The notes below the pieces were generated by a model. The model worked only from the letters and a program-made list of their open reading frames with translations. It was not told the DNA's origin and did not search any database. A stretch of 64,000 nucleotides of DNA, taken from assembly GCF_001865015.1 (NCBI RefSeq), contig NZ_MJGV01000035.1, forward strand, positions 25,179-89,178, in the 5' to 3' direction. Source of the DNA: Curtobacterium sp. MMLR14_010. Its GTDB lineage: Bacteria > Actinomycetota > Actinomycetes > Actinomycetales > Microbacteriaceae. Below, one piece after another: positions 14,708-24,709 of this stretch; positions within the stretch are counted from its first letter, which is position 1, and each line of letters begins with the position of its first letter. The translations under genes were made by a program, and so were the position numbers.

Positions 14708-17700
14708 CTACTTTGTTTTATTTAGAAGCGGAAACGCCTCATACTTGTGGCGCCGGTTGTCAAACGCTGGCTTTGTGCCCTCGAGGATGTCGACTGCCGA
14801 CTTAGCAACGTCCAACTCGGAAATACATCCGCTAGTCACATTGAACACGCCATCGGCAACCGTGGCGTGAACGATCTGATCCGCGTCCCCCACAACCGCC
14901 AGATTTGCATTATGCGTAACGATGATGGTCTGCCGACGCGCAGATGCCTCGCGGATTGCAGGTACGAGAAGCGAGGCTATAGTCGCGTTGTCGAGATTTT
15001 CCTCGGGCTGGTCAAGCAAAAGAGGCGTCGTGCGACGGTCCACGATTAGATAGAACAGGGCCAGCACAAGCCCCCGTTGACCCGGGGATAGCTGCGCCAA
15101 TGGGAGACCATCGCCAATCAAACCGAAACGCACTTCTAGCCAAGACAGGTCAAGGAGTGCGACCAAAAAGTCGGGTAGCGAGGTTCCGGCTCGAAGCCCC
15201 GCTCCTGCATGCCGGGCTGCACCATCCTCAGCGCCACGGTCAGTACCCAGGCGTCGCACTATGACCGCAAGTTCGTCGGAGATGTCGTCCCAGCTCATGG
15301 CAGAGACTCGTTGCGGCAGCTCTCCGATCCACGAGCCGAGGTCGGTGTTACGTCGCCCATCGAGAGAAGCGCCCAACCGTTGGATTGCGGACGTGAACTC
15401 CAGTGCCGCACGGAACTCTAGGCCGGCCTTTTGCACAACCTGGGAGTCTGCAATAAACCTAGAGGCAGGCGCGTACAAGTCGAGCACTGCTCCGAGCTCG
15501 GAGAGTAGAGCATTGTGAATCTCCTCGCTCAACGAGAGAAGACGACCTTGGCATTGTTGCAACTGTTCGGGCGCTGACCTCGCTTTCTCCAGGAGGGCTT
15601 GTAGAAACACGAGGGAGCCGTGCTGGTCGACGCTTCCGCTGATTACTCGGACGCGCTCCTCTCCTTGCAGTACGCGCTGACGAGCCAGTTCTCGCGTACT
15701 GTCGACCGAAGCTAACGCATTGGCCAGTTCGCTCAACTTCAGATTGGCGGCATCAAGCTGCTGCTGCAAACCTGCATTGTTGGAGCTTGCTGACGCACTG
15801 CGCGTCTGCTGCGAGGCCCGCCAGCGTTCAACCCAGTCTTGGTTGATTCGAACCGAGATCAAGTCTTCATCTCGCACCTGCTCATCAATTGAAAGCAGCG
15901 AGCGCGCCTCTTCATTCAAAGTCAACGCGGCTAGTCTCAGATCGTTCGCTTGCCGAACAAGCCTATCGGCGTCACCAAGTTGCCGCGTGATTGAGCCAAT
16001 AGACAATTGATTTTGAGCTATATCATTCAGTAGCCCTTGGCGCCCAGCTGCAAGTTCCTCAGATTCTTGGCGAAGTGCTCCAACTGTCTGATCGTTGCCA
16101 CTCGCTGCATCGAACTCTGCGAGAACCTGACGATCAGCAGCGAGAGCCTCCTCAGCGGTCTCCAAGTCCAGGCGTTTGAGCCCGATACGTCCTTCGATCT
16201 CGGTAGGGACGTTCGCGGCGATGAAATCTGACCAATCGGAAAACTTCTCGGCCTCATGGCGAAGCTCTGCGCGAAGCTTGGCGACTCGTTCACGAGCGGC
16301 GGTAGTCTTTCTGGCAATCAGCCCCTCGAACGAAGTTTCTCCCGTTTTTTCCTGCTCGGGGATGTGAGTGAACAACACATCTCGCAACTCATTCTCAAAG
16401 ATGTGGCTCTCCAGCGATAGCGGGTCGGTCGTGCACACCTTCTCTACGTATTGTTGGGGTAAGTATTCGACGAGCACCGGAGCTGCCGGGTCGTGTTTTG
16501 CGGTGAGACTGACCGTGCGTTCGTTGGCAGTCCGCCATGTGATGGTAGAGGTATATTCCTTTGCCGCTTTATTGCTCGCGGTTAGGAAGCGATTCGGAGT
16601 TAGAAAAGCGAACTCGGTGTTACGAGATGAATTGCCAGCTAGCGCAATGCAGTCGAGAAGTGCCGACTTGCCTTGACCCTTGTTGCCCACAATGGCGACG
16701 AAGCCACTATTCAACGGCAGTTCGTAGCTAAACGATCGGAACTTCGTGGGATCACTAGATCGAATTGCAATCGAATCGACGTATTCCTCTGGCGCCTTTT
16801 GCACACGGTCCAATGCGGGTGGCTGCAGTCCCACGAACACACGGTTCTCGAATTCGTCAATTGCATGGATGAGACCGGCGAAGGTGGGAGTGGTGTTCAT
16901 CCAGGTTGAGCAAGCCCCAAGACGGTCTTTATCGGTCGAGTCGGCCCAGGTGTGCGCGTCACTGCAGTCCAACAACCGATGGTTGACGCTTTGAGCTTTG
17001 AGCTTCTCAACCTGCGTCGCCCAGTCACTTGGATCCTCGAACGCGGTAAATAGAAATTTGGCAGTCGAGATGATGTTGCGCTTTGACGCTACTGCCTGCT
17101 TCCACTTGATTGCGTTCCACTCGGTTCTTCCCAGTCCAACGAGTGCCTTTCCCTTCAAGAACGAGGAGTCTAGAACCTCTAGAACGGAATCGAGGGATAG
17201 GTTCAGCTGGTTGAACCCTTCCTCGAGATCGCTGTGGAACTTGTGCAGTTCGTCCGAAGGAACGTTTTCCTTCATCTGGCGGCCAAGCTCCATTAAAGAT
17301 TCTCGCGTCACAGCTCCCTTCCAGTCCGCTCCTTCCGTTGCATCTGTTAGAGAGAATTGCCCGTGAAGCCTGTTGAGAAACTGCTGCTGAATTACCTCAG
17401 GCTCTAGCTCAGGGTCAAAAATTACGTGCAGGTTCGCTCGTGTCAGTTTGCTTTCAGTACCGCCGAATTGATCGATGCGCATTTCCAAGACGGGGAATAT
17501 TGCGTCGAGATTCTGAAGTCGACCAGACAGCTTCGCGTCGCGCACGCGGTTGTAACCGTCAAGGAACCAGTAGTCGTTCAGGCCAATGACGCGAATATCT
17601 TTGGGGAGCGCCTCCAGTGCGTCAATATAGCGCGCCCAAGTGTCCTCGTCGTCGGCTCCGTAGTTCTGAACGATCGAACTGGGACTGTGAACATGCAAGT

Positions 17701-17740
17701 CCCAGATACTCCAGTCGGCTCCACGGTTGCGCTCTGTCAT
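14708..17740 (-). CDS. TrlF-type PHP / SMC-like AAA ATPase
   Basis: 1010 residues. The N-terminus is a PHP-like phosphoesterase domain (WDLHVHSPSS at 13-22; DCSDAHTW near 258-265). An ABC/SMC-type ATPase follows: Walker A GNKGQGKSALLD at about 352, a long coiled-coil middle (about 450-780), signature SPGQRG near 885, Walker B PLLLDQPEENLD near 908, and switch VTHNAN near 943. This is the architecture of the TrlF family, found in mobile elements and defence islands; its activity there is not settled. Base composition is clearly lower in GC than the neighbours, with more AT-ending codons, so it is a recent import. It is a single gene with no visible partner. Confidence 0.85.
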   Translation of the reverse strand: MTERNRGADWSIWDLHVHSPSSIVQNYGADDEDTWARYIDALEALPKDIRVIGLNDYWFLDGYNRVRDAKLSGRLQNLDAIFPVLEMRIDQFGGTESKLTRANLHVIFDPELEPEVIQQQFLNRLHGQFSLTDATEGADWKGAVTRESLMELGRQMKENVPSDELHKFHSDLEEGFNQLNLSLDSVLEVLDSSFLKGKALVGLGRTEWNAIKWKQAVASKRNIISTAKFLFTAFEDPSDWATQVEKLKAQSVNHRLLDCSDAHTWADSTDKDRLGACSTWMNTTPTFAGLIHAIDEFENRVFVGLQPPALDRVQKAPEEYVDSIAIRSSDPTKFRSFSYELPLNSGFVAIVGNKGQGKSALLDCIALAGNSSRNTEFAFLTPNRFLTASNKAAKEYTSTITWRTANERTVSLTAKHDPAAPVLVEYLPQQYVEKVCTTDPLSLESHIFENELRDVLFTHIPEQEKTGETSFEGLIARKTTAARERVAKLRAELRHEAEKFSDWSDFIAANVPTEIEGRIGLKRLDLETAEEALAADRQVLAEFDAASGNDQTVGALRQESEELAAGRQGLLNDIAQNQLSIGSITRQLGDADRLVRQANDLRLAALTLNEEARSLLSIDEQVRDEDLISVRINQDWVERWRASQQTRSASASSNNAGLQQQLDAANLKLSELANALASVDSTRELARQRVLQGEERVRVISGSVDQHGSLVFLQALLEKARSAPEQLQQCQGRLLSLSEEIHNALLSELGAVLDLYAPASRFIADSQVVQKAGLEFRAALEFTSAIQRLGASLDGRRNTDLGSWIGELPQRVSAMSWDDISDELAVIVRRLGTDRGAEDGAARHAGAGLRAGTSLPDFLVALLDLSWLEVRFGLIGDGLPLAQLSPGQRGLVLALFYLIVDRRTTPLLLDQPEENLDNATIASLLVPAIREASARRQTIIVTHNANLAVVGDADQIVHATVADGVFNVTSGCISELDVAKSAVDILEGTKPAFDNRRHKYEAFPLLNKTK

Positions 17741-17997
17741 AGGGGAGATCCTAACGACAAATGCTCATCGATACGGGACAGAATGAGTTCTGGCGATGAC
17801 CGGCGGTGTAGATGAGGCGAGTGCTGGCGTTTCGGTCGTAGGGACCCACCGGCGCCGCAGGCGCTGATCTCGAATGGCGGCTCGCATGTGGCGTTGGGGT
17901 ATACCCCAGCGCCACACGTCTCGAAGGGTTGGAACCACGTAGCAATAGGGTCCGCTGCGCTACTTCTACTGCAGATGTGTGCGAGGGTCTAGGGGTG

Positions 17998-18591
17998 GTG
18001 CAACACAAGACACAGGCTGTCGCGTACGTGCGAGTGAGCTCAACCGATCAGAACCTCGACCGGCAGCTCGAGGCCATCGGCGACGTGGATCGGGTGTTCC
18101 AGGAGAAGGTCTCGGGCGGATCCCGCACCGATCGCAGCGCGCTGACGGAGTGCATCCGCTACGTCCGCGATGGCGACGTCGTCCGGGTCGCGTCGATGGA
18201 CCGGCTCGCTCGATCACTCGGGGACCTCCGTGACGTCGTCGATGAGATCACCAACAAGGGTGCGTCAGTGGTGTTCGTGAAGGAACAGCAGACCTACAGC
18301 CGCGACACCGACGACGCCATCGGCCGGCTGATGCTGAACCTCCTCGGCGCGTTCGCCGAGTTCGAACGGACCCTGATCCGCGAGCGACAGCGGGAGGGGA
18401 TTCGGATCGCCAGAGCAGCGGGCAAATATAAGGGCCGAGCACGCAAGCTCACCGACGAGCAGGTCCTCGAAGCCCGCCGCCTCGTTGATACCGGAGTCCC
18501 CAAAGCCGCAGTCGCCCGGCAGTTCGGCGTTGAACGCACGACGTTGTACCGGGTCTTGGCCACCGACCACGACAGCGAACCCGGGCTTTGA
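17998..18591 (+). CDS. Serine recombinase (resolvase/invertase family), copy 1
   Basis: 197 residues from GTG 17998 (VQHKTQAVAYVRVSSTDQN). The catalytic domain (about 8-145) has the YVRVSS nucleophile serine, the arginine cluster in DRLARSLGDL and the ERTLIRERQREG E-helix. The C-terminal Hin-type helix-turn-helix reads TDEQVLEARRLVD, PKAAVARQFGVERTTLYRVL. It is a small resolvase that would cut paired short sites. No transposase accompanies it. The start is preceded by AGGGTCTAGGG. It may resolve plasmid multimers or mobilise the TrlF segment. Confidence 0.92.
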   Translation: MQHKTQAVAYVRVSSTDQNLDRQLEAIGDVDRVFQEKVSGGSRTDRSALTECIRYVRDGDVVRVASMDRLARSLGDLRDVVDEITNKGASVVFVKEQQTYSRDTDDAIGRLMLNLLGAFAEFERTLIRERQREGIRIARAAGKYKGRARKLTDEQVLEARRLVDTGVPKAAVARQFGVERTTLYRVLATDHDSEPGL

Positions 18592-18627
18592 GTTCAACAA
18601 CGAGTCCTACTCACCTACACTCATGGC

Positions 18628-19524
18628 ATGTCGCTCAGCTTCGTCGCCATCGACTTCGAGACAGCTAACTTCGATCGCGCTTCCGTGTGCGCTGTCGGCA
18701 TCACGAAGGTCATCGATGGCGTCGTAGCGTCCACGACCGCTTGGTACGTCGAACCTCCGACTGGCTTGGACTTCACCAACACCTACCTACACGGAATTGG
18801 ACCGGGCGACGTCGACGGCGCTCCGACATGGCCGGACACGCTCGATCGCTTGCACGCCGTCAGTGAGGGTCTCCCCCTCGTCGCCTACAGCCCCTTCGAC
18901 AAAGGCGTCTACAACGCAGCGAACGCTCTCGTTGAAGGGCCCGACCCGCGCCTGACGTTCCTCGACGCACTCGCGGTCGTCCGCCACCACTGCAACCTCC
19001 CCAGCCACCGTCTCCCCCTCGTCGTCGAACACTTCAAGCTCCCCGACTTCCACCACCACGAAGCTGGTGCCGACTCGCTCGCCTGTGCACTCATCACCCT
19101 CCGCATCGCAGACGAGCGAGGCATCGACACCGTCGACGAGCTCTGGGCAACTGTGCCCGTCCGCCCGAAGAACGGTGTCCGGGCCGGCCGGCAGTACCAG
19201 CGGAAGGCAGATCTCCCGCAGCCCGCCGCCGAGGCAGACCCAACACATCCCCTGTTCGGAGAGGTCGTCTGCTTCTCCGGCGACCTCGACAGCTACACCC
19301 GCACCGAGGCCCAGATTCTCGTTGCCTCCTTCGGAGCAGTCGTCTCCGGCAACGTGACCAAGAAGACCACCCTCGTCGTGATGGGAGGCTTCGACCCCGC
19401 CACCCTCCGCCCCGGCACTACCCTCAGCGGGAAGGTGCAGCGAGCGAAGGATCTCGCCGCCGGCGGACAACCTATCGAGATCGTCACCGAACAGACCTTC
19501 CTCGAAATCGTCGCCGTTCCCTAG
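18628..19524 (+). CDS. DEDD exonuclease with C-terminal BRCT domain
   Basis: 298 residues. The N-terminal RNase T/DnaQ-type exonuclease fold starts SFVAIDFETANFD (the DE metal ligands) and continues to about residue 165, with the HHHEAGADSLACA segment supplying the HxAxxD motif. The C-terminal BRCT domain (about 210-296) contains VVCFSGDLDSYTRTEAQ, GAVVSGNVTKKTTLVVMG and SGKVQRAKDLAAGG. This arrangement is known for accessory epsilon-like exonucleases of Actinobacteria. It lies 36 bp after the resolvase, so the two may be co-transcribed. A role in DNA repair or in trimming transferred DNA is inferred. Confidence 0.9.
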   Translation: MSLSFVAIDFETANFDRASVCAVGITKVIDGVVASTTAWYVEPPTGLDFTNTYLHGIGPGDVDGAPTWPDTLDRLHAVSEGLPLVAYSPFDKGVYNAANALVEGPDPRLTFLDALAVVRHHCNLPSHRLPLVVEHFKLPDFHHHEAGADSLACALITLRIADERGIDTVDELWATVPVRPKNGVRAGRQYQRKADLPQPAAEADPTHPLFGEVVCFSGDLDSYTRTEAQILVASFGAVVSGNVTKKTTLVVMGGFDPATLRPGTTLSGKVQRAKDLAAGGQPIEIVTEQTFLEIVAVP

Positions 19525-19762
19525 CTCACCGACGCGACCGTCTCACCAATCCCATCTCCCCCACCGTGCGACACGATGCACGTCGAGATGACTTTCCAAG
19601 ACACTGGCCGCCCCCGGGGGTCCGGGAGTTGCGGACCGCAGCACGACTCCCCTGCTGGTGCCTCGGAAACCTATAGGTTGATGAGGCGTAGGAACGGCCA
19701 GCAGTCTGGTCGCTCATCAGAGCTGGTCGCGGATGCCCACCCAGCTCCTCGTCCCAGGAGGG

Positions 19763-22700
19763 CTACCGCTCGAGGCCGTCGTTCCCACGGGACAGGTCCG
19801 AAGCCGGTGACGGGTCCAGCGTGAGAGAGCTGTCGGTGCCGGTGGACGTCGACACCTCGTCGGGGTTGATACCGGCCTGGCGGAGCATTTTGCGGTCGCG
19901 GAGCTCGAACTCGTCGTACTGCGCCTCGCCGGCGTTTCCGGTCGCGGCGATCGCGTCGGCGTCGGTCTGCGCCTCGCCGGCGATCGACGCCGTCTCGGCC
20001 GCTGTCTCGTCACGGCCGTCGGACGTGATCGCGGCGGCGTCGGTGTCGGTCTGGCTTTCGATGGCCGCGGCCGCTGCGGCGCCGAGCGCGGCGCCCTCGG
20101 CAAGTGCGGCTGCGTCGCCGTCGCGTTGCTCGGGGTTCGGGTACCGCGACGCCAGACGCTCGTTCCGCTCCTGCTCGCGCGCCGCTTCCCGCTGCGCATC
20201 GCGTTCGGCCTGCTCGCGCTGCCGGTCGGCCTTGCGCTGGGCCTCACGGACGGCGAAGTCGCGCTCGCGTTCGGCCTTCCGCTGGGTCTCCTGCAGCTGC
20301 CGGCGACGCTCGTCCGCCGCGCGCTGCGCCTGGCGGGCAATCTCCGAGGCGATGGTCTGCCCTGCCCGGCCTGCCTGGCGGCCAACGTGCTCGAGTGTCT
20401 CGTCGAGGGGATCGCTCATGATGGTTCCTTCCTGTGCGGTGGTGGACGCCGCCGCAGCCACCGGAGTGGTCTCGGTGCCGACCGTGGTCGCGGGTGCGAC
20501 CTCGGTGGTGGTCCCGGTGGTGGTCTCGGCGACGACGTCGGAGCCGATGGCGACCGCCGTCGACGTCGCCTGCTGCACGGCCTGGGCGGCCGAGACGAGG
20601 GCGGTCCGTGCCGCTGCCGACTGCTCGGCTGCGTGGGCGGCGTAGTGCTCTCGGGTGGACTCGGCCACCTCGGGCGCAGTCGACAGCGCGGCAGCCTTGT
20701 GGAGCGCGGTCACGCGTTCCTGCAGCCGGTCCGCGACGGGGTTGCCGCGGAGCTTGTCGGGGATCGCCTGCGGCTCGGACGGGTCGATGCGGTACTTCCT
20801 GCGGAGCACGTCGACCTCGGCCGCGGTGCGGTGCCAGTCGAACATGCGCCACGGCTCGGACGGGAGCCGGCCGAGATCCTGCGTCCACGCCGGCTGCTCG
20901 AGGGCGAGATCTGCGCCGCTCTCGCGGAGACGGACGCCGATGTAGTGGTGCCGTTCCGCAAGGTGGTCACGCCACTCAGCGGGCAGGAACTCGTCCTGGT
21001 GTCGGCGGCCGTCTGCGATCCACGCCGGGACGCCGTCGACGGGCTCCCGGTCGACGAGGAGGACGCTCGGCTGGCCGATCCCTTCGAGGGCATGCTCGAT
21101 GCGCCAGTGCAGCACCGCGGGGACGTCGTCAGCGGTGCCGAGCTCACGCTGCTGGTACGCGTCCTGCAGCGTGGCGATCGGGTCGTGGCCGTAGTCCTCC
21201 GCGTGCCGGAGCGACGCCGCGAGGGCACCCCACGACTCCTGCCCCTCGAGCGACGTTGCAACGTCTGCACCGAGGGCGCGTTCCATGATCGTGCCGGCGC
21301 GGAGCTCGTCGGCGCGGGTGGCGACGTCGGCGTGCTGGTCGATGAGCGTGACGAGGTCCTCGACGCGGTCCTGCTCGAGGCGGATCGTCTCGTGGGCGGA
21401 CAGCATCCGCTCCGAGCGGGCCGCGATCTGCTCGAGGGCGTCGGGGACGGTCGCGGCGTCGTCGAGCGCGAGGTAGAGGCGGTTGCTCTCCTTGCCGCGG
21501 GACAGGGCCGTGTAGGCGTCCTCGCGGCTCATGGTGGCGTCGCCGAGGACGTGGGTGTTGTCGGTGGTGAGGCCCTGGGAGCGGCTGATGGTGCGGGCGA
21601 AGCCGACCTCGACGTGCTGCGCGACGTACCCGGCAGGCAGCTGGATCACAGCGCCGTGCTCGGCGTGGGCCACGTCGAGGGCACCGTCGTCGCGGATCCC
21701 AGTGACGGTCCACAAGTCGCCGTTCTTGACCCGGTCGCGGCCGCCCTGGATCCGGAGGTCCGAGTCGTTGCGGCGGGTGACGATGGTGTCGCCGACGTGC
21801 GCGGCGAGACCGTCGCGCAAGGGCACCGACCGGGACGTGTCCAGGGCGCCGGTGGAGATCCGATACGCCTGTGCGCGAGCGTTGAGATCCGCGACCGCCG
21901 TCGCGGTCGGAGCGAGCATCAGCGATCGCACGCCGGCGTTGGTGTCGTGCTGCCAGCCCTCGAACACGGCGGCAGTCATCCGCTCGCTGTCGCCACCGAC
22001 GACGCGGCCCTGCTCCTGGTACCAGGAAAACGGGTCGCCGGGGCGCATCGGGTCGCGGAGCCGGAGAGACGCTTCGGCTTGCTCGGCGTCCCGGAACCGG
22101 TGCACATGCTCGAGCTGCACGGACCCGACCTCGCGGTCAATCAGGCGCAGCACGCCGCCGGCCTCGACGGCGGAGAGCTGGCGGTCGTCGCCGATGCCGC
22201 GGACCACGGCGCCGTACTCGGAGGCGATCGCGCGGACGTCGTCGAGGCGGAACGTTCCCGCCATACCGGCTTCGTCAACCACGATCACGTCGCCCGGCTT
22301 GAGGGCGTACTTCTCCGGCACATCAGACCCGCCCACCTCGTCGTGTTGGTAGGCGGCGATGAAGCCGTGGATCGTGGTCGCGTCGATCCCGACCGCGTCG
22401 GATAGGACGGACGCGGCCGGGGCGGACGGGGCAAGTCCGATCATGCGGACGCCACCGGCGTTCAGGGCGTCGTTGGCGAGTCTGAGGGCGGTGGTCTTGC
22501 CGGCGCCGGCGGGCCCGATGCCCATGAGCAGTTCCCGGTCGGACGTGGCGAACGCCTTCGCGAGGTCCCGCTGCCCCTGATCGAGCGGGCCGTCGTAGGC
22601 GGCCGCGACGCGCTCGAACACGTCGACCGCGACGGGCGCCATCGTTCGTGCTCGGGCCGCACCGAGGAGGCGGTCCTCGGCCGCGAGGATCGCACCGGAG

Positions 22701-24271
22701 GTGTAGATGGTCTTGCCCTTGTGCTCGAAGACCGAATCACCGTTCGAACGCGTCAGCGGCTTGAACGCACCGTGCGGGGACGGCGGGGTGAGCGAGATCG
22801 AGGAGTGCAGGGCGGACTTCGCGACTTGCTGCACGAGGGGCTCGGCAACGTCCTGGTCCGGGATGATGGCGGCGAGCTGGCGGCGGGCTTCAGCCTCGAT
22901 GACGCCGGCGCCCCACACTGAGTACCGCTCCTCGACGGCGGTGAGGACGAGGGCGGCGCGCTCGTCCACGTCGACCGTCGGCGTGCCAAACCCGTCCCGG
23001 GCCCGGACCTCGGCGATGCGGCGGGCGTTCGGGAGGACCTGGTCGGCGCGGTCCTGTCCGACGCGAGCGACGGCTTCGTCGTGGGTGGCTTGTGGGGAGC
23101 GTCCGTGCTCCTTCTGCGGGCGGGTCTCCAACGTCGCCTGCTGAGCGATCTTGATCTGCGCCTTGGTGTCAGGGGCGCGGCCGTGGTCCCGCTGGTACTC
23201 CGCGGTGAGGCGTTCGACTTGCTCGCGGATCAACGCCGACCGCGATGAGAACGTGTCGATCAGGTCGGTGTCGACACCGACGATCTCCATCACGGGGCGC
23301 TTGCCGGCAGACACCGTGCGGGCCTCGGTGGTGACGTCGAGTGCCTTCGTGACCTCGGACATGATGGCGGCGTTGTAGAACTCCGAGATGGGCACGTTCA
23401 TGCGGTGGAGGAGCTTCGAGTCGATGGTGCGCCACTTGCCGTCGGAGCCCTGGACCTTGTTCGCGACCACGAGGTGGTCGTGCAGCTGAGGGTCACCGTT
23501 TCGGGACTCGAAGTGCCGGAACGCGGTTACTGCGACGCCGCCCTCGACCTCGATCTGCTCGACGCCGTTCGTGCCAGCGCGGGTCGCTAGCGCCTCCCGC
23601 TCGAGGTACGCGATCGTCGACGCGATGGCGCGGTCCTGCGCCTGCTCGATCGCCTTGCGGGTGTCGTTGTCTCCGAGTGCCCAGAGCACGGAGACGCTCT
23701 TGGCGGGAGAGCACACGAGGTCGAACCCGGCGACGGCCTGCTGGTCGGGACGGGTCGCTGCGGTGATGTACCGGCCGAGCTCTTCCTTGTCAGCGGGCTC
23801 GCGGCCCTTTGCGTCACGGAACGCCTGCGCACCCTCGCGGGAGCGGATGAGGCGTCGCTCCTCGGTGTTGGGCTCGTGGCCCTGCACCCGCTGGAACGCC
23901 TGGTAGCCGGCATGGATGCGCCCCTGCAGCGCGTTCTCGTCTGCCTTGTACACGTAGTAGGACCTGCCCAGTTTCGCGGCCTCCTGCGCCTGCTTGCCGG
24001 TCATCCCGGACGCGAGAGCATCGGCGATGATGCGGTCCGCGTCGGGGTGTAGCCCTTCACCGAAGAGGGCCTTCATCTGGTCCTCGTTGACCGTCCCGGA
24101 GACGCCGAGGAGGGCCGCGCCGCCGCCCATCCACCGGCCGGAAGGGTTGCCGTCGGCGGTGTAGTAATCGCCGAGCTCACGGTCGTGGTCGCGGCGGGCA
24201 TCGCCCGTGGCGACCTCCGACGTGTAGTACGTGTACCCGTCGCCGGCAGAGAGCACGTGCATGGTCATCAT
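19763..24271 (-). CDS. traA: MobF (TrwC/TraA-type) conjugative relaxase-helicase
   Basis: 1502 residues. The relaxase domain occupies about 1-450: the catalytic tyrosines are in DGYTYYTSEV (13-20), FDLVCSPAKSVSVLWAL is typical, and the metal-binding histidines are H253 and HDHLVV at 264-269. The helicase domain (about 550-960) has Walker A GIGPAGAGKTT (583-593), Walker B VIVVDEAGM and helicase motifs including TALSRGK. From about 1270 there is a long charged coiled coil, then an acidic Ala/Thr/Asp linker. The last ~50 residues (YDEFELRDRKMLRQAGINPD ... SRGNDGLER) match the tail of the Fic protein at 26105. The enzyme nicks oriT, unwinds and pilots the T-strand. The gene faces the candidate oriT. 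Confidence 0.95.
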   Translation of the reverse strand: MMTMHVLSAGDGYTYYTSEVATGDARRDHDRELGDYYTADGNPSGRWMGGGAALLGVSGTVNEDQMKALFGEGLHPDADRIIADALASGMTGKQAQEAAKLGRSYYVYKADENALQGRIHAGYQAFQRVQGHEPNTEERRLIRSREGAQAFRDAKGREPADKEELGRYITAATRPDQQAVAGFDLVCSPAKSVSVLWALGDNDTRKAIEQAQDRAIASTIAYLEREALATRAGTNGVEQIEVEGGVAVTAFRHFESRNGDPQLHDHLVVANKVQGSDGKWRTIDSKLLHRMNVPISEFYNAAIMSEVTKALDVTTEARTVSAGKRPVMEIVGVDTDLIDTFSSRSALIREQVERLTAEYQRDHGRAPDTKAQIKIAQQATLETRPQKEHGRSPQATHDEAVARVGQDRADQVLPNARRIAEVRARDGFGTPTVDVDERAALVLTAVEERYSVWGAGVIEAEARRQLAAIIPDQDVAEPLVQQVAKSALHSSISLTPPSPHGAFKPLTRSNGDSVFEHKGKTIYTSGAILAAEDRLLGAARARTMAPVAVDVFERVAAAYDGPLDQGQRDLAKAFATSDRELLMGIGPAGAGKTTALRLANDALNAGGVRMIGLAPSAPAASVLSDAVGIDATTIHGFIAAYQHDEVGGSDVPEKYALKPGDVIVVDEAGMAGTFRLDDVRAIASEYGAVVRGIGDDRQLSAVEAGGVLRLIDREVGSVQLEHVHRFRDAEQAEASLRLRDPMRPGDPFSWYQEQGRVVGGDSERMTAAVFEGWQHDTNAGVRSLMLAPTATAVADLNARAQAYRISTGALDTSRSVPLRDGLAAHVGDTIVTRRNDSDLRIQGGRDRVKNGDLWTVTGIRDDGALDVAHAEHGAVIQLPAGYVAQHVEVGFARTISRSQGLTTDNTHVLGDATMSREDAYTALSRGKESNRLYLALDDAATVPDALEQIAARSERMLSAHETIRLEQDRVEDLVTLIDQHADVATRADELRAGTIMERALGADVATSLEGQESWGALAASLRHAEDYGHDPIATLQDAYQQRELGTADDVPAVLHWRIEHALEGIGQPSVLLVDREPVDGVPAWIADGRRHQDEFLPAEWRDHLAERHHYIGVRLRESGADLALEQPAWTQDLGRLPSEPWRMFDWHRTAAEVDVLRRKYRIDPSEPQAIPDKLRGNPVADRLQERVTALHKAAALSTAPEVAESTREHYAAHAAEQSAAARTALVSAAQAVQQATSTAVAIGSDVVAETTTGTTTEVAPATTVGTETTPVAAAASTTAQEGTIMSDPLDETLEHVGRQAGRAGQTIASEIARQAQRAADERRRQLQETQRKAERERDFAVREAQRKADRQREQAERDAQREAAREQERNERLASRYPNPEQRDGDAAALAEGAALGAAAAAAIESQTDTDAAAITSDGRDETAAETASIAGEAQTDADAIAATGNAGEAQYDEFELRDRKMLRQAGINPDEVSTSTGTDSSLTLDPSPASDLSRGNDGLER

Positions 24272-24709
24272 GCGCCGTCACCGCCGGCCCCGGAAGTGAT
24301 CGAGACGCGTCGGACCCAGCCGTGGTGCGGGCTGGTGACGGTGCGCATAGGCCGAGTCTAGCCTTATTCATTTGTAATGCCTGAGGTGTGTCCCGGTGAT
24401 GACCGGAGGTCGTAGCGAGGAACGAGCGCAGACAGGAGGGAGGGATGCGGGGCCGGGAGGATCGGAGTCGGTGGAGCGAAGCGGAATCGGCGGAGAGACG
24501 AGCGCGGTAGACAGGTGGAGACCGGGAGCAGCGGCCAGCGACGAGGAACGAGGAGCGTCGGGCCGACTGCATCCGGGTCGAGAACTGTCACCGGCCGCGC
24601 CGTAGGCGCGAGCTACACTGGGCGACTCGAAGAGCGCCGCTGGGTACCGCCGTTAGGCAGGTGCCGCCCCAATCAGGCGGGTGGTGGCCGGTAGGGATTG
24701 GGGAACGAC
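24272..24709. other. Intergenic region, candidate origin of transfer
   Basis: This 438-bp gap separates the divergent relaxase and the small coiled-coil gene, the usual place of oriT. Visible structure: inverted arms ATGCGCCGTCACC (24270-24282) and GGTGACGGTGCGCAT (24334-24348); a smaller hairpin CCAGCC/GGCTGG (24316-24321/24330-24335); then GAGTCTAGCC at 24354-24363, which resembles the R388 nic core GTCT/ATAGCC in position relative to a hairpin. A short AT-rich stretch follows (24363-24380) and a CCGGTGATGACCGG hairpin. The right half is purine-rich. No ORF is supported here. Confidence 0.45.

Noticed and set aside
17741..18600. Serine recombinase 17998 considered as part of a transposon with the TrlF gene
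   Set aside because: No terminal inverted repeats or DDE transposase could be seen around either serine recombinase; left as an unsupported possibility.
20126..22405. Long plus-strand open frame (759 codons) opposite the relaxase
   Set aside because: It lies inside the relaxase-helicase gene on the other strand and reads as low-complexity Val/Asp/Arg/Gly sequence.
24396..24605. Open frames in the oriT candidate region
   Set aside because: Arg/Gly/Ser-rich low-complexity translations without start signals, in a purine-rich non-coding stretch.
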